Assembly (NCBI RefSeq): GCF_001429545.1 | Contig: NZ_LMSP01000013.1 | Span: 93,272-157,271, forward strand | Origin: Paenibacillus sp. Soil787 | GTDB taxonomy: Bacteria > Bacillota > Bacilli > Paenibacillales > NBRC-103111 | Length of the DNA: 64,000 bases | Direction of reading: 5' to 3' | Shown: piece after piece, positions 54,933-63,351 of the stretch | How the letters are laid out: each line of letters starts with the position of its first letter | How positions within the stretch are numbered: position 1 is the stretch's first letter | Position numbers and translations under genes: made by a program | The notes under the pieces: generated by a model | What the model was told of the DNA's origin: nothing | Database searches by the model: none | The model's input: only the letters and a program-made list of their open reading frames with translations

Positions 54933-55300
54933 CGCTAGCTGCTCCAAGTAATCAAATATCTAAACGAGCTAACATTGGACGTTTTTCAGGCAAGGGTGAG
55001 TCGGCGGGCAACTACTTGCATAAAATGCATCAAATCATCGTGTATTTTCTGTTTGGAGGAGTAATGATGTATTTTGTGCATCAAAATTCCGCATTTTAGC
55101 CGAAAACGGGGAGTGATCGAGGAATTTGCTGTATTTTTTGCATGATCTCGCATTAAAATCCCGATATAGAGTGAATTTGCTGCACTTTTTGCATCAACGG
55201 TGTATGGCTGGGAAATACCCTGTAATCCGACACTCGCTGTCAGATGTAAAAGAGCTAGCTACTCAAGTAATCTAAACGCCTAAACGAGCTACTATGGACG
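54933..55300. repeat. Pair of diverged direct repeats (about 49 bp) flanking a four-box element
   Basis: Left copy 54933-54981 and right copy 55253-55300 share GCTAGCT, AAGTAATC, CTAAACGAGCTA and GGACG in the same order. Between them lies the TGCATCAAA-class element (55017-55193). Confidence 0.7.
55017..55193. repeat. Four-box intergenic element, TGCATCAAA class, copy 1
   Basis: TGCATCAAA occurs at 55026 and 55077 (51 nt apart); the inverted form AATTTGCTG...TTTTTTGCA occurs at 55123 and 55174 (51 nt apart). 177 bp in all. Fills most of the 560-bp gap 54882-55443. Confidence 0.8.
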
Positions 55301-55314
55301 ATAACTTCCAAATG

Positions 55315-55343
55315 AAAAAAGACACCCGCGAGGTGTCTTTTTT
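55315..55343. terminator. Bidirectional terminator
   Basis: AAAAAAGACACC / GGTGTCTTTTTT stem with a 5-nt loop, suitable for plus-strand stop and for the minus-strand ilvE message. Confidence 0.85.
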
Positions 55344-55344
55344 A

Positions 55345-55429
55345 GTAGAGAAAGTATAAATACTTTTGCTTCGCATCTACCTTGACAAACGCGCTCGTCC
55401 CTGAAGGACGACGGAGTCGTTTATCTTTG
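55345..55429 (+). repeat. Structured hairpin repeat, copy 3 (short form)
   Basis: GTAGA...TCTAC arms, AGTA/TACT stem, GCTTCGCATC, then core GACAAACG...CGTTTATC with CGTCC/AGGACG. Ends 15 nt from the ilvE stop. Confidence 0.88.
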
Positions 55430-55443
55430 CTTTAGCTAGTCGA

Positions 55444-56520
55444 TTAGCAAGAAATCGTCCAACCGTAAGAATCCTCGATTCTTCCATATTGAATCCCGGT
55501 AATCGTATCGTAAAGCCGACGAACCAGATCACCAATGTTACCTTGGTTAATTACCATAGGCGTACCGTTCCACAGGAGACTGCCAATAGGGGACACGACG
55601 GCAGCCGTACCGGTACCGAAGGCTTCCTCCAGGGTTCCGTTCTTATAGGCAAGAACAAGGTCATCGATCGAAATTTTCCGCTCTGTAACCGAAATGCCCC
55701 ACTCCTTGAGCAGGTGAATGATGCTTTTTCGCGTGATGCCGTCCAGAATACTGCCGCTAAGGCTAGGGGTCACAACTTCCCCGTTGATTTTGAAAAAGAC
55801 ATTCATGCTGCCTGCTTCTTCTATATATATTTTCTCGATGGCATCCAGCCAGAGCACTTGAGCGCAATTGTGTTCTTTGGCGAGGGCTTGTGCTTTGAGC
55901 GTTGCAGCGTAATTGCCAGCTGTTTTGGCATTGCCTGTGCCACCTTGAACGGCCCTGGCATAATGGCTCTCAACAAGGAGATTAACGGGCTGAAGCCCTT
56001 CCTCATAATAGGAGTCGACCGGCGACATAATGATTACGAACGAATACCGCGATGAGGCACGCACGCCTAAGCCGGCTTCGGTAGCTATCACAAAAGGACG
56101 AATATATAAAGAGGACTCCTTCTTTCTAGGAACCCACTCGGCATCCACACGAACGAGGGTTTGAATGGCGTCTACGACGAAATTCTCGTCCATTTGAGGC
56201 ATTTGCAGCCGGTCGGAGGAACGGTTTAGCCGCTGCGCATTTTGGTCAGGTCGAAATAATACGATCTCATCCTTTTCCGTACGAAAAGCCTTTAAACCCT
56301 CGAACACGGCTTGCCCATAATGAAATACCATCGCGGAAGGATCATGGGAAATAGGCCCATAAGGGATAATACGCGGATCATGCCAACCCTTTCCTTCCTC
56401 GAAATCCATCATAAACATATGATCAGTAAAATGACGGCCAAACCCTAAGTCTTCTTCCAAACGGGGCTTTGCTTTACAACTCAAATTGTGTTCGATTCGA
56501 ATCTGTCCATACATCGCCAT
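55444..56520 (-). CDS. ilvE: Branched-chain amino acid aminotransferase IlvE
   Basis: 358 residues from ATG 56518-56520, preceded by AAAGGTGG. Fold-type IV PLP enzyme, class II (long) BCAT: HDPRIIPYGPISHDPSAMVF, GQAVFEGLKAFR, VQGGTGNAKTAGNYAAT with the PLP lysine, and EAGSMNVFFKINGEVVTPSL. It interconverts branched-chain amino acids and 2-keto acids. It is divergent from a LysR gene, whose binding sites lie between them. No T-box is present in the 120-bp spacer. Confidence 0.95.
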   Translation of the reverse strand: MAMYGQIRIEHNLSCKAKPRLEEDLGFGRHFTDHMFMMDFEEGKGWHDPRIIPYGPISHDPSAMVFHYGQAVFEGLKAFRTEKDEIVLFRPDQNAQRLNRSSDRLQMPQMDENFVVDAIQTLVRVDAEWVPRKKESSLYIRPFVIATEAGLGVRASSRYSFVIIMSPVDSYYEEGLQPVNLLVESHYARAVQGGTGNAKTAGNYAATLKAQALAKEHNCAQVLWLDAIEKIYIEEAGSMNVFFKINGEVVTPSLSGSILDGITRKSIIHLLKEWGISVTERKISIDDLVLAYKNGTLEEAFGTGTAAVVSPIGSLLWNGTPMVINQGNIGDLVRRLYDTITGIQYGRIEDSYGWTISC

Positions 56521-56606
56521 CAACCACCTTTTAAGATATGTTCTTACCTGTTATCGTTACTATAGATAAATAACAATCATTGATCAATTGCGAATAATCA
56601 ATTACC

Positions 56607-56627
56607 ATCATAGTTAATAACTATGAT
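56607..56627. promoter_or_regulatory. LysR-type operator between ilvE and lysR
   Basis: A perfect 21-bp palindrome with arms ATCATAGTTA / TAACTATGAT around a single A, containing ATAG-N7-CTAT (T-N11-A). It ends 2 nt before the lysR ribosome site. A looser repeat ATTGAT...ATCAAT at 56579-56602 may be the second half. Confidence 0.75.
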
Positions 56628-56642
56628 CGGAGGCATACCAAG

Positions 56643-57527
56643 ATGGAGCATCGGTTATTGGAATACTTTTTAGCGGTATGCGAAGAACTTCACTTCACGA
56701 AGGCAGCGGAAAAGCTTGGCATCAGCCAACCCACACTCAGCCAGCAGATTCGTCTGTTGGAGCATCGGGTAGGATCACCCCTTTTTCAGCGGATCGGTAA
56801 AAAGATTTACGTCACAGAAGCAGGCGAAATCCTTCATAAACACAGCAGGAACATGTTCCATGAGTTGGATCAAGCTCAGGCGGCCATTAATGAGATCCAA
56901 GGTATGCAGCGGGGACGGCTGCGCATTGGTTGCTCCGGTAATCATTTGCTCACCGCGACGATAATTGCTTTCCATGCTCTTTACCCGAAAATCGAGCTAT
57001 CTGTGACGGAACTCGCTACCGAGGAGACGAAAGAGCGTTTACTGAGCAACCAGCTTGACATGGGGGTTGTTTTCCTGCCTGATGAAGATGAACAGTTCCA
57101 TTACATCCCGTTGTACAATGAACAACTGCGGTTTGTTATTTCGGACAAGCATCCGCTTGCCCAAGCGAAAGTTATTCGTTTGGCGGACTTGGCCCAGCTT
57201 CCAGTCGCTATGCTCCAGAAAAAGTTTTATGTTCGGCAAATGATGGATGATTGCTGTGAGGTGTCTGGCTTTGAATGGAAGCCCGCGATAGAGCTCTCAA
57301 CCTTGGAGTCACTGCTTCAGATGGCCAAAAATAATGTAGCCGGAGCTATTTTGCCACAGTCTTATGTGGACAGTACCCGCAGCAGCGGCATTCGGAGCAT
57401 CCCGATTATAGATCCGATTCCCCAGAAGGATGTCGGTATTGTGTATCGTAAGGATATGTTCCTATGTAAGACGATGGATATGTTTATGAAGCAGTTGATG
57501 CAGCAGTTTGTGCAGCAGAAGTATTAG
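56643..57527 (+). CDS. LysR family transcriptional regulator (CynR/AlsR-like)
   Basis: 294 residues. N-terminal winged helix RLLEYFLAVCEELHFTKAAE then LGISQPTLSQQIRLLEHRVG, followed by a type 2 periplasmic-binding effector domain (RIGCSGNHLLTATIIAFHAL onward). GGAGG precedes the ATG. Divergent orientation and the palindrome in the shared region suggest it controls ilvE and itself; the effector is unknown. Confidence 0.92.
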   Translation: MEHRLLEYFLAVCEELHFTKAAEKLGISQPTLSQQIRLLEHRVGSPLFQRIGKKIYVTEAGEILHKHSRNMFHELDQAQAAINEIQGMQRGRLRIGCSGNHLLTATIIAFHALYPKIELSVTELATEETKERLLSNQLDMGVVFLPDEDEQFHYIPLYNEQLRFVISDKHPLAQAKVIRLADLAQLPVAMLQKKFYVRQMMDDCCEVSGFEWKPAIELSTLESLLQMAKNNVAGAILPQSYVDSTRSSGIRSIPIIDPIPQKDVGIVYRKDMFLCKTMDMFMKQLMQQFVQQKY

Positions 57528-57584
57528 GTGCTGGGATGAAGGGAAAAGAGATAGACTTTTAACATGTAAAATGAGGGATGAAAC

Positions 57585-58556
57585 ATGGAACATATATACG
57601 TATATGCCTGCCACGAAGACGAGCAGGCGCTATGCCAGTTAGAGCTGCGCACCTTACTGGGCGCAGAGACAGTGCTTGGCGCGCGCTACGCCGTTAGCAC
57701 GCGCCCAGTGGAGCCTAGCCGCAGCCCGTTTTTGAAGCTGCGGCTGGATGTTTTGTTCGAGGCCGGCAGCTTGCCGGAGCTGGCCTCGCAAGTGGAGACG
57801 TTGACCGTGCAGGGGTCAACGTTCAAGGTTGCGTTCGCGGAGACGGACGCAGCGGTCAGTACGGACCGCCAGCGCGAGGTCGCTCGCGAAATAGGCCGGC
57901 ATCTTCGCGGCAAAGCCGAGATGCGACGGCCGGAGCAGTGGTTCGCCGTGACGGAGCTGGGAGGCCGATGGTTGTTTGGCCACTGCAGCTACGGCGAAGC
58001 CGTGTGGCTTCAGCATCAGCAGAAGCCGCAGAACTACTCCACCGCCCTGAGTACGCGCGTAGCGCGGGCGGTGGTGAACATTGCCGTACCCATTGTTGCG
58101 GGCACGAAAGCCATTGACCCGTGCTGCGGCATCGGCACGGTGCTGGTGGAGGCGATGTCGATGGGGATCGACATCGTGGGCTGCGACATCAACCCGCTGG
58201 CGGTGCGCGGCGCGCGGGTGAATCTCGACCACTTCGGCATGCCGAACGTGGTGAGCATCACGGATATGCGGACCCTTGGCTTGGTGGGCGAGCAGGTGAC
58301 ACTGTCACCGACCACGACCAGCCCGCAGGTCCGCTATGATGCGCTCATCCTAGACATGCCGTACAATCTCTGCTCGAAGCTGCCGGAGGACGAGCAGCTT
58401 CAAATGCTCCAAAGCGCCCGCCGATTAGCGAAGCGCGCAGTTATCGTTACGACGGAGCAGATCGATCCGCTCATCGTCCAAGCGGGATTTCGCATCGCAG
58501 AGCGCTGCACCGTCAATAAAGGCAACTTCAGCAGACAAATTATCGTCTGCGTCTAG
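57585..58556 (+). CDS. TRM11-like SAM-dependent RNA methyltransferase
   Basis: 323 residues. SAM site DPCCGIGTVLVEAMSMGIDI then GCDINPLAVRGARVNL; the catalytic loop reads LDMPYN where N2-guanine methyltransferases usually have DPPY. The N-terminal 150 residues resemble a shortened THUMP-like region. Family members methylate tRNA guanosines; the M in place of P is notable but seen in Firmicute relatives of this group. The gene is much more GC-rich than its neighbours. Confidence 0.8.
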   Translation: MEHIYVYACHEDEQALCQLELRTLLGAETVLGARYAVSTRPVEPSRSPFLKLRLDVLFEAGSLPELASQVETLTVQGSTFKVAFAETDAAVSTDRQREVAREIGRHLRGKAEMRRPEQWFAVTELGGRWLFGHCSYGEAVWLQHQQKPQNYSTALSTRVARAVVNIAVPIVAGTKAIDPCCGIGTVLVEAMSMGIDIVGCDINPLAVRGARVNLDHFGMPNVVSITDMRTLGLVGEQVTLSPTTTSPQVRYDALILDMPYNLCSKLPEDEQLQMLQSARRLAKRAVIVTTEQIDPLIVQAGFRIAERCTVNKGNFSRQIIVCV

Positions 58557-58558
58557 CG

Positions 58559-59167
58559 CTAATAAAGCATTTTACCCAGCGGTCCATCTTCAGCGATGAT
58601 ATCCTGGATGGCATAAATAGAAATAGGAAAATACAAAAATCCATAGACATAAGCGGCCAGCTCATATACTTGAAAATAAACGACCAAAGCCTTATCAGCG
58701 ATATAAAAATCCTGATCTGGTTTAATACCATTAAATTCTACCAACAAAGGAATATCCCGCGTTTTTAGCTCAGCCTTAATGATGGCACTAAGCTTGGCAA
58801 CGTAATCGCTGCCGGGCTTAAACAGATCTTTGAGCGTATAGGCTTTGCCCGTTTCTGTGTTGAAAGTCAGTGCGTTTTGGATCGTTAGTCCATGGGCTCC
58901 GCCAGAAAAAGCGTAATTCCATAAAGTCAAGCTAAGAACGCCACGTTCATTCGTCTTTAACTCATAGTGAGCAGTCACGTCTGTCTGAGGATTTTGCGGA
59001 TAGCCTTGCTCGCGAAGCTGCTTATTAACGGCATTAACAATCGCTGTATTCATGGCAAGCTCTGCCGAATAAGGCAATTGCTTCTCAACAGCTGGGTACA
59101 GCAGCTGTAATTTGTCGCGAAGCACCTGATACGTCTTTATACTAACGGGGTGATCCAATCCGTTCAT
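58559..59167 (-). CDS. DUF3298/DUF4163 (RsiV/PdaC-like) domain protein
   Basis: 202 residues. Matches the DUF4163-DUF3298 arrangement by VTAHYELKTNERGVLSLTLW, YAFSGGAHGLTIQNALTFNT, YTLKDLFKPGSDYVAKLS and DFYIADKALVVYFQVYELA. In RsiV and PdaC these domains are outside the cell and bind lysozyme or wall sugars, but no signal peptide or membrane helix is seen here, so this copy is probably cytoplasmic or uses another route. It ends 3 nt from the end of the convergent methyltransferase gene. Confidence 0.82.
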   Translation of the reverse strand: MNGLDHPVSIKTYQVLRDKLQLLYPAVEKQLPYSAELAMNTAIVNAVNKQLREQGYPQNPQTDVTAHYELKTNERGVLSLTLWNYAFSGGAHGLTIQNALTFNTETGKAYTLKDLFKPGSDYVAKLSAIIKAELKTRDIPLLVEFNGIKPDQDFYIADKALVVYFQVYELAAYVYGFLYFPISIYAIQDIIAEDGPLGKMLY

Positions 59168-59248
59168 CTACATCATCCATCCCTACATTTTTCCTACAAT
59201 TTATTCGGCGCATGGGCGTTTGGTTCAATGTTCTTAGGAATGTTGGAG

Positions 59249-59441
59249 AATAAGAGTCTCCAAAGGCTCCTATTGCAGAATAAAATACAACAAACAGAAG
59301 AATAGAAGCCCTAAAAGACTTCTATTTCCCCTATTTATCCACTTAAGTCCCCATTTTTCGAAAATAAGAGTCTCTAAAGACTGTTATTTCGATCAAAAGG
59401 GATGAAAACGGAGAAATAGCAGTCTCTGGAGGCTCTTATTT
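59249..59441. repeat. Four-box intergenic element, palindromic AATAAGAGTC class
   Basis: Boxes AATAAGAGTCTC..., AATAGAAGCCC..., AATAAGAGTCTC... and AATAGCAGTCTC... start at 59249, 59301, 59363 and 59415: spacing 52, 62, 52, identical to the CATTGGA-class element at 8748. Each box is a 27-bp inverted repeat ending CTNTTATTT or CTTCTATTT. Confidence 0.85.
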
Positions 59442-59455
59442 GGGGAGCGCAGAGA

Positions 59456-59945
59456 GGTAGAGAGTAGGAAGGGAGGAATGAGCGGTACAAGTGGGATTGG
59501 ATAAGTAGATGGATGAAGGAATATAGTTGTGCTAGATAATTGGAAAAATATGGCACGCAGAATGAGTAGTTCGATGTGGAGTAGAGAAGTAGAATAGAAG
59601 CGTAAAGGGGAATAGGCGGTACAAGTGGGAGTAAGGGATGTAAAGGATGGAAAGTGTAGCTGTATGAGGAAAGATGGAGGAGTTAAAGTGTGTAGAAGAG
59701 AGGAGTGGAATGTGGAGGCGGAGAGGTAGAGGAGTAGAGGAACGGGGAGATGGGCGGTACAAGTGGGAGTAAGGAATAGAAGAACGGAGGAATGTAGCTG
59801 TTCTAGGGAATTGGAAAAGTAATTGAGTGCAGAAGTGAGTAGTGCAAAGTGGAATAGATCAGCAGAAGTTTGGCGAAGTGGTGCTGGACAAGGGGATTAG
59901 AGAGGTAGAAGGGTAGAATGCTGGGCTGCATAAGTGTGGAAAAAG
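59456..59945 (+). repeat. Purine-rich degenerate tandem repeat region
   Basis: About 490 bp with strong G+A bias on the plus strand. GCGGTACAAGTGGGA recurs near 59483, 59611 and 59754 with GTAGAAG, GGAATAG and TAGCTGT motifs between, giving a degenerate unit near 130-140 bp. No coding frame is convincing on either strand. The 59168-60024 gap otherwise holds only the four-box element. Confidence 0.75.
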
Positions 59946-60024
59946 GAAGTAGCTAAAGCGCCCCAATTGGTCGGAATTGGCAGCTGGGTTCACTCAGCAC
60001 ATCAGCCTATCCTCCTTTAATACC

Positions 60025-60075
60025 AAAAAAGAGCTCTTCCGCGGTCTCGATAGACCAGCAGGAAAAGCTCTTTTT
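60025..60075 (-). terminator. Terminator of the small 55-aa gene
   Basis: AAAAAGAGCT / AGCTCTTTTT outer stem, TTCC/GGAA and GGTC/GACC inner pairs. T runs on both strands; it lies 67 nt beyond the minus-strand stop at 60142. Confidence 0.85.
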
Positions 60076-60141
60076 GCAGTATTTTGTTTGTACTTATCTA
60101 ACGATGTTAATTCTTAATCATCTAAAATGATTTGCAGCGAA

Positions 60142-60309
60142 TTACTCCTGTGAGGACGATTCTTCATTCGCGCTGGAGTTAGTTGCTGTACCTTGGAGCA
60201 AGGAGTTTAATTCCTCGACTTTTTGTTTAGATTCGCTATCTTCCGCGTTGGCCTGTGCGGCATTAATGCCATGGCTCACCACATCATCACTGCTGTTGGT
60301 CGTTGACAT
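60142..60309 (-). CDS. Small hydrophilic protein, 55 aa
   Basis: The ATG at 60307-60309 has a perfect AGGAGGTGAT ribosome site, and the frame stops at TAA 60142-60144. The product is acidic, Ser/Asn/Glu-rich and without hydrophobic segments (MSTTNSSDDVVSHGINAAQA, then VEELNSLLQG). A terminator follows. Composition and size resemble small spore or stress proteins of Bacilli, but no family was recognised. Codons are regular, supporting a real gene. Confidence 0.75.
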   Translation of the reverse strand: MSTTNSSDDVVSHGINAAQANAEDSESKQKVEELNSLLQGTATNSSANEESSSQE

Positions 60310-60342
60310 TTGAAATCACCTCCTCTAGGTTTCAGTTGAATA

Positions 60343-60432
60343 GGTAAGGATAAGTTAGCAACTTATCTTACTTTGCATCAACCCTGACAAACGTGCTAGT
60401 CCTAAAGGGACAGCGTAGGCCGTTTATCTTTG
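60343..60432 (+). repeat. Structured hairpin repeat, copy 4 (diverged)
   Basis: GATAAGTT/AACTTATC stem, then core GACAAACG...CGTTTATC enclosing GTCC-TAAAG-GGAC where other copies have CGTCC/AGGACG; changed bases are compensated, so the stem is kept. Confidence 0.8.
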
Positions 60433-60605
60433 ACTAACTAAGTATGTCTCTATTTTCCAGTAAACATACAGGTTATTTATTTGATATTAGAATGCAGTAG
60501 CTATAATTCATAGGTAAAGGCTATAAAGAATGTCTATTTTAACTATTTCACAAATATCGTAAGGGAGAGCATAATAGAAGAAAATGGAAAGGCGATGATT
60601 CGCGT

Positions 60606-61175
60606 ATGGGGAAATCATTCGAAGCGCTGCTGCCGGAGCATGAAGCATTTATCGCAAAGCAGCACATCTTCTTTGTGGGGTCGGCACCGTTATCGGCGGA
60701 AGGGCACGTTAATCTTTCTCCGAAGGGTCATGATGTGCTGCGCATTTTATCAGCGAATGAAGTGGCCTATTTGGACCTGACGGGGAGTGGGAATGAGACA
60801 AGTGCGCATGTGGAGGAGAATGGACGAATTACGTTGATGTTCACGGCCGTGGAAGGACCTCCTATGATACTGCGCCTATATGGAAAGGGGCAAGTTGTTT
60901 TGCCAGGGACCCCAGCGTGGGAGAAACTATCTCCGCGTTTTACACTGCTGCCTGGAGCTAGGCAAATCATCGTCGTCCAAGTTCATGAGGTTAAAGCATC
61001 ATGCGGTTACAGTGTTCCCTTTTATACCTATGAAGGAGAGCGGAATACCTTGCAGAATTGGGCGACGAAACAAGGCGAGCAAGGGCTGAATGACTATTGG
61101 CAAGCCAAAAACGTGACAAGCATGGACGGACTGCTGACGACACTCGGTCAGAAGTTATCCACAGATACTGTGTAA
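60606..61175 (+). CDS. Pyridoxamine 5'-phosphate oxidase family protein
   Basis: 189 residues of the PNPOx-like split-barrel flavin fold (FEALLPEHEAFIAKQHIFFV, PLSAEGHVNLSPKGHDVLRI, YLDLTGSGNETSAHVEENGR, SCGYSVPFYTYEGER). Members bind FMN or F420 and reduce or bind varied small molecules; true pyridoxine oxidase activity is not implied. The start matches family proteins (MGKSFEALLPEH), although its ribosome site GGAAAGG is far (13 nt). An ATG at 60595 is out of frame. Confidence 0.85.
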   Translation: MGKSFEALLPEHEAFIAKQHIFFVGSAPLSAEGHVNLSPKGHDVLRILSANEVAYLDLTGSGNETSAHVEENGRITLMFTAVEGPPMILRLYGKGQVVLPGTPAWEKLSPRFTLLPGARQIIVVQVHEVKASCGYSVPFYTYEGERNTLQNWATKQGEQGLNDYWQAKNVTSMDGLLTTLGQKLSTDTV

Positions 61176-61187
61176 GATCGCATTTTT

Positions 61188-61580
61188 TTATGCAAAATGT
61201 TTCCGTAACGCCTCCGGCGCTTCTCGGCTTTTACGCGTCGTGCTATCCATCGTTACGCTTGTGACAAGCGCATCAGCACAGAGCTCGCCTTGCTTGTTGA
61301 AAATCTCTTGCTTTAACACATAGCTGGAGCGTCCTATTTTGTCAGGGCGGCAGGTGACGGTTAGTTGATCCCCCTGTTTGCATTCTTTTTTATAATTGAT
61401 GGTGATGTTCACCGTAACGGTTTGAATTCCCATCGCGCCAAAGGTTTCATAGGATAGCTGGGACTGCTCATACCATTCCTCGCGCCCCCATTCTAGGTAC
61501 TCCAAATATTTGGCATTATTGACGTGTCCATTCACATCAATTTCCGTTGATCTGACGATAATATCCAGTTTGGATTCCAT
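61188..61580 (-). CDS. Acyl-CoA thioesterase (4HBT hotdog fold)
   Basis: 130 residues from ATG 61578-61580 with AAGGAG 9 nt upstream; an earlier in-frame ATG lacks one. Hotdog-fold signature STEIDVNGHVNNAKYLEYLE with WGREEWYEQS carries the active-site aspartate and the 4HBT core. It hydrolyses acyl-CoA or acyl-ACP thioesters in the cytoplasm. It converges on the PNPOx-like gene, 12 nt apart. Confidence 0.88.
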   Translation of the reverse strand: MESKLDIIVRSTEIDVNGHVNNAKYLEYLEWGREEWYEQSQLSYETFGAMGIQTVTVNITINYKKECKQGDQLTVTCRPDKIGRSSYVLKQEIFNKQGELCADALVTSVTMDSTTRKSREAPEALRKHFA

Positions 61581-61628
61581 GAAAATGAGCTCCTTCTTTG
61601 CACCTGACATGGGCAGGTGTTTTTGTTC

Positions 61629-61721
61629 GTAGATAAGAAAGTATAAGTTTTATACTATTGCTTCGCATCTACATTGACAAACGCGTTCGTCCCAGATGGA
61701 CGACGGAGTCGTTTATCCTTG
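61629..61721 (+). repeat. Structured hairpin repeat, copy 5 (short form)
   Basis: GTAGAT/ATCTAC outer arms, AGTATAA/TTATACT stem, then core GACAAACG...CGTTTATC enclosing CGTCC/GGACG. Lies between divergent thioesterase and fumC genes. Confidence 0.9.
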
Positions 61722-61877
61722 ATTATAGCTCGTCTACAGGTGTGAAAACCAGTTAATAGCTCATACTGCTCCATAATGTGGGCAAACTATGGCTTGCGTG
61801 TTTGATGATGTAAGTAGATGGGTTAATTTATTTTATCTGCATCTGCATATAAAGCTAGGACCAGGAGGTGGTACATA

Positions 61878-63269
61878 ATGGCGCAAGATTATCGCGTTGA
61901 AAAGGATACGATGGGCGAGATCAGAGTACCTGTGGATAAGTTGTGGGGCGCTCAGACGCAGCGCAGCTATGAGAATTTCAAGATTGGCACGGAGCGGATG
62001 CCGGTGCGGTTGATTGGGGCTTTTGCTCTGCTCAAAAAGGCCGCCGCGCAGGTGAACCGCGAGCTTGCCGGGTTAACTCCGGAGAAGGCGGAGGCGATTG
62101 CGCAGGCTGCTGATGAAATCGTGGAGGGCCGCTGGAACGACGAGTTCCCGCTCGTCGTCTGGCAGACGGGCAGCGGGACGCAGTCGAACATGAACGTCAA
62201 CGAGGTGATTGCTCACCGAGGCAGCGAATTGCTGGGGGATGGCGCGGAACGCATACATCCCAACGATGATGTGAATCGTTCGCAAAGCTCGAACGATACA
62301 TTCCCAACCGCGATGCATGTCGCTGGCGTCATCGCGGTGGAGGAGGAGCTTTTGCCTGCGATGGAGCTTTTGCAGGCTACGCTCCACAACAAGATGACGG
62401 CCTTCGCCGACATCGTGAAGATCGGCCGCACCCACCTGCAGGACGCTACCCCGCTGACGCTGGGGCAGGAGATCAGCGGCTGGTGGGCGATGCTGGAGCA
62501 GACGGCGCGCATGGTGCGCAGCAGCGTCGAGACGATGCGCGAGCTGGCGATCGGCGGCACCGCCGTCGGCACCGGGCTGAACGCGCATCCTGAGTTCGGC
62601 GCGCGCGTCGCCGAAGCATTGACTCGCGAGACGGGTACGCGCTTCGTCTCGGCAGAGAACAAATATCATGCACTGACCAGCCATGATCAGATCGTTTACG
62701 CCCACGGCGCGCTGAAGGCGCTGGCGGCGAACTTGATGAAGATAGCCAACGATGTGCGGTGGCTATCGAGCGGTCCCCGCTGCGGGATCGGTGAAATCAC
62801 GATCCCGGAGAACGAGCCCGGCAGCTCGATCATGCCGGGCAAGGTCAACCCCACGCAGAGCGAAGCGATGACGATGGTCGTTTGCCAGGTGATGGGCAAC
62901 GATGCGGCCATCGGCTTCGCCGCCAGCCAGGGTAACTTCGAGCTGAACGTGTTCAAGCCCGTGATCATTCACAATTTCCTGCAGTCCGTACGGCTGTTGG
63001 CTGATAGCATGCGCTCCTTCAACGATAACTGTCTCGTTGGCATGGAGCCGAATCGCGAGGTGATTCAGCGCAACCTCGAGCAATCCCTTATGCTGGTCAC
63101 AGCGCTCAATCCGTATATCGGGTATGAGAAAGCGGCCAGCATCGCGAAGCAAGCCCACAAAGAAGGGCTGACGCTGAAGGAATCAGCGGTGCGCAGCGGC
63201 TACTTAACGGCTGAGCAGTTTGACAGCTACGTGCGTCCGGAAGACATGGTGCATCCGAAGGCAACGTGA
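61878..63269 (+). CDS. fumC: Fumarate hydratase class II FumC
   Basis: 463 residues, the normal length. Signatures: [49 protein letters not shown] and the mobile-loop motif [16 protein letters not shown] with the catalytic serine. It hydrates fumarate to L-malate in the TCA cycle; the iron-free class II enzyme is oxygen-stable. GGAGGTGG precedes the ATG. A strong terminator follows. Part of the gene (62400-62630) is notably GC-rich. Confidence 0.97.
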   Translation: MAQDYRVEKDTMGEIRVPVDKLWGAQTQRSYENFKIGTERMPVRLIGAFALLKKAAAQVNRELAGLTPEKAEAIAQAADEIVEGRWNDEFPLVVWQTGSGTQSNMNVNEVIAHRGSELLGDGAERIHPNDDVNRSQSSNDTFPTAMHVAGVIAVEEELLPAMELLQATLHNKMTAFADIVKIGRTHLQDATPLTLGQEISGWWAMLEQTARMVRSSVETMRELAIGGTAVGTGLNAHPEFGARVAEALTRETGTRFVSAENKYHALTSHDQIVYAHGALKALAANLMKIANDVRWLSSGPRCGIGEITIPENEPGSSIMPGKVNPTQSEAMTMVVCQVMGNDAAIGFAASQGNFELNVFKPVIIHNFLQSVRLLADSMRSFNDNCLVGMEPNREVIQRNLEQSLMLVTALNPYIGYEKAASIAKQAHKEGLTLKESAVRSGYLTAEQFDSYVRPEDMVHPKAT

Positions 63270-63308
63270 AGAGCTACGGGGGAGACGCAGGGACGTTTTC
63301 AGCGAAAG

Positions 63309-63350
63309 AGGTTGGGCCGCAGTTTAAGACTGCAGCTCAACCTCTTTTTG
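63309..63350 (+). terminator. fumC terminator
   Basis: GAGGTTG-GGC-GCAGT pairs with ACTGC-GC-CAACCTC and T5 follows; structured repeat copy 6 begins at once. Confidence 0.92.
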
Positions 63351-63351
63351 C

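Noticed and set aside
56521..56642. T-box leader for ilvE
   Set aside because: The divergent spacer is only about 120 bp and has no T-box sequence or terminator/antiterminator pair.
62073..62705. 210-aa minus-strand frame
   Set aside because: Arginine/alanine-rich shadow of GC-rich fumC codons.
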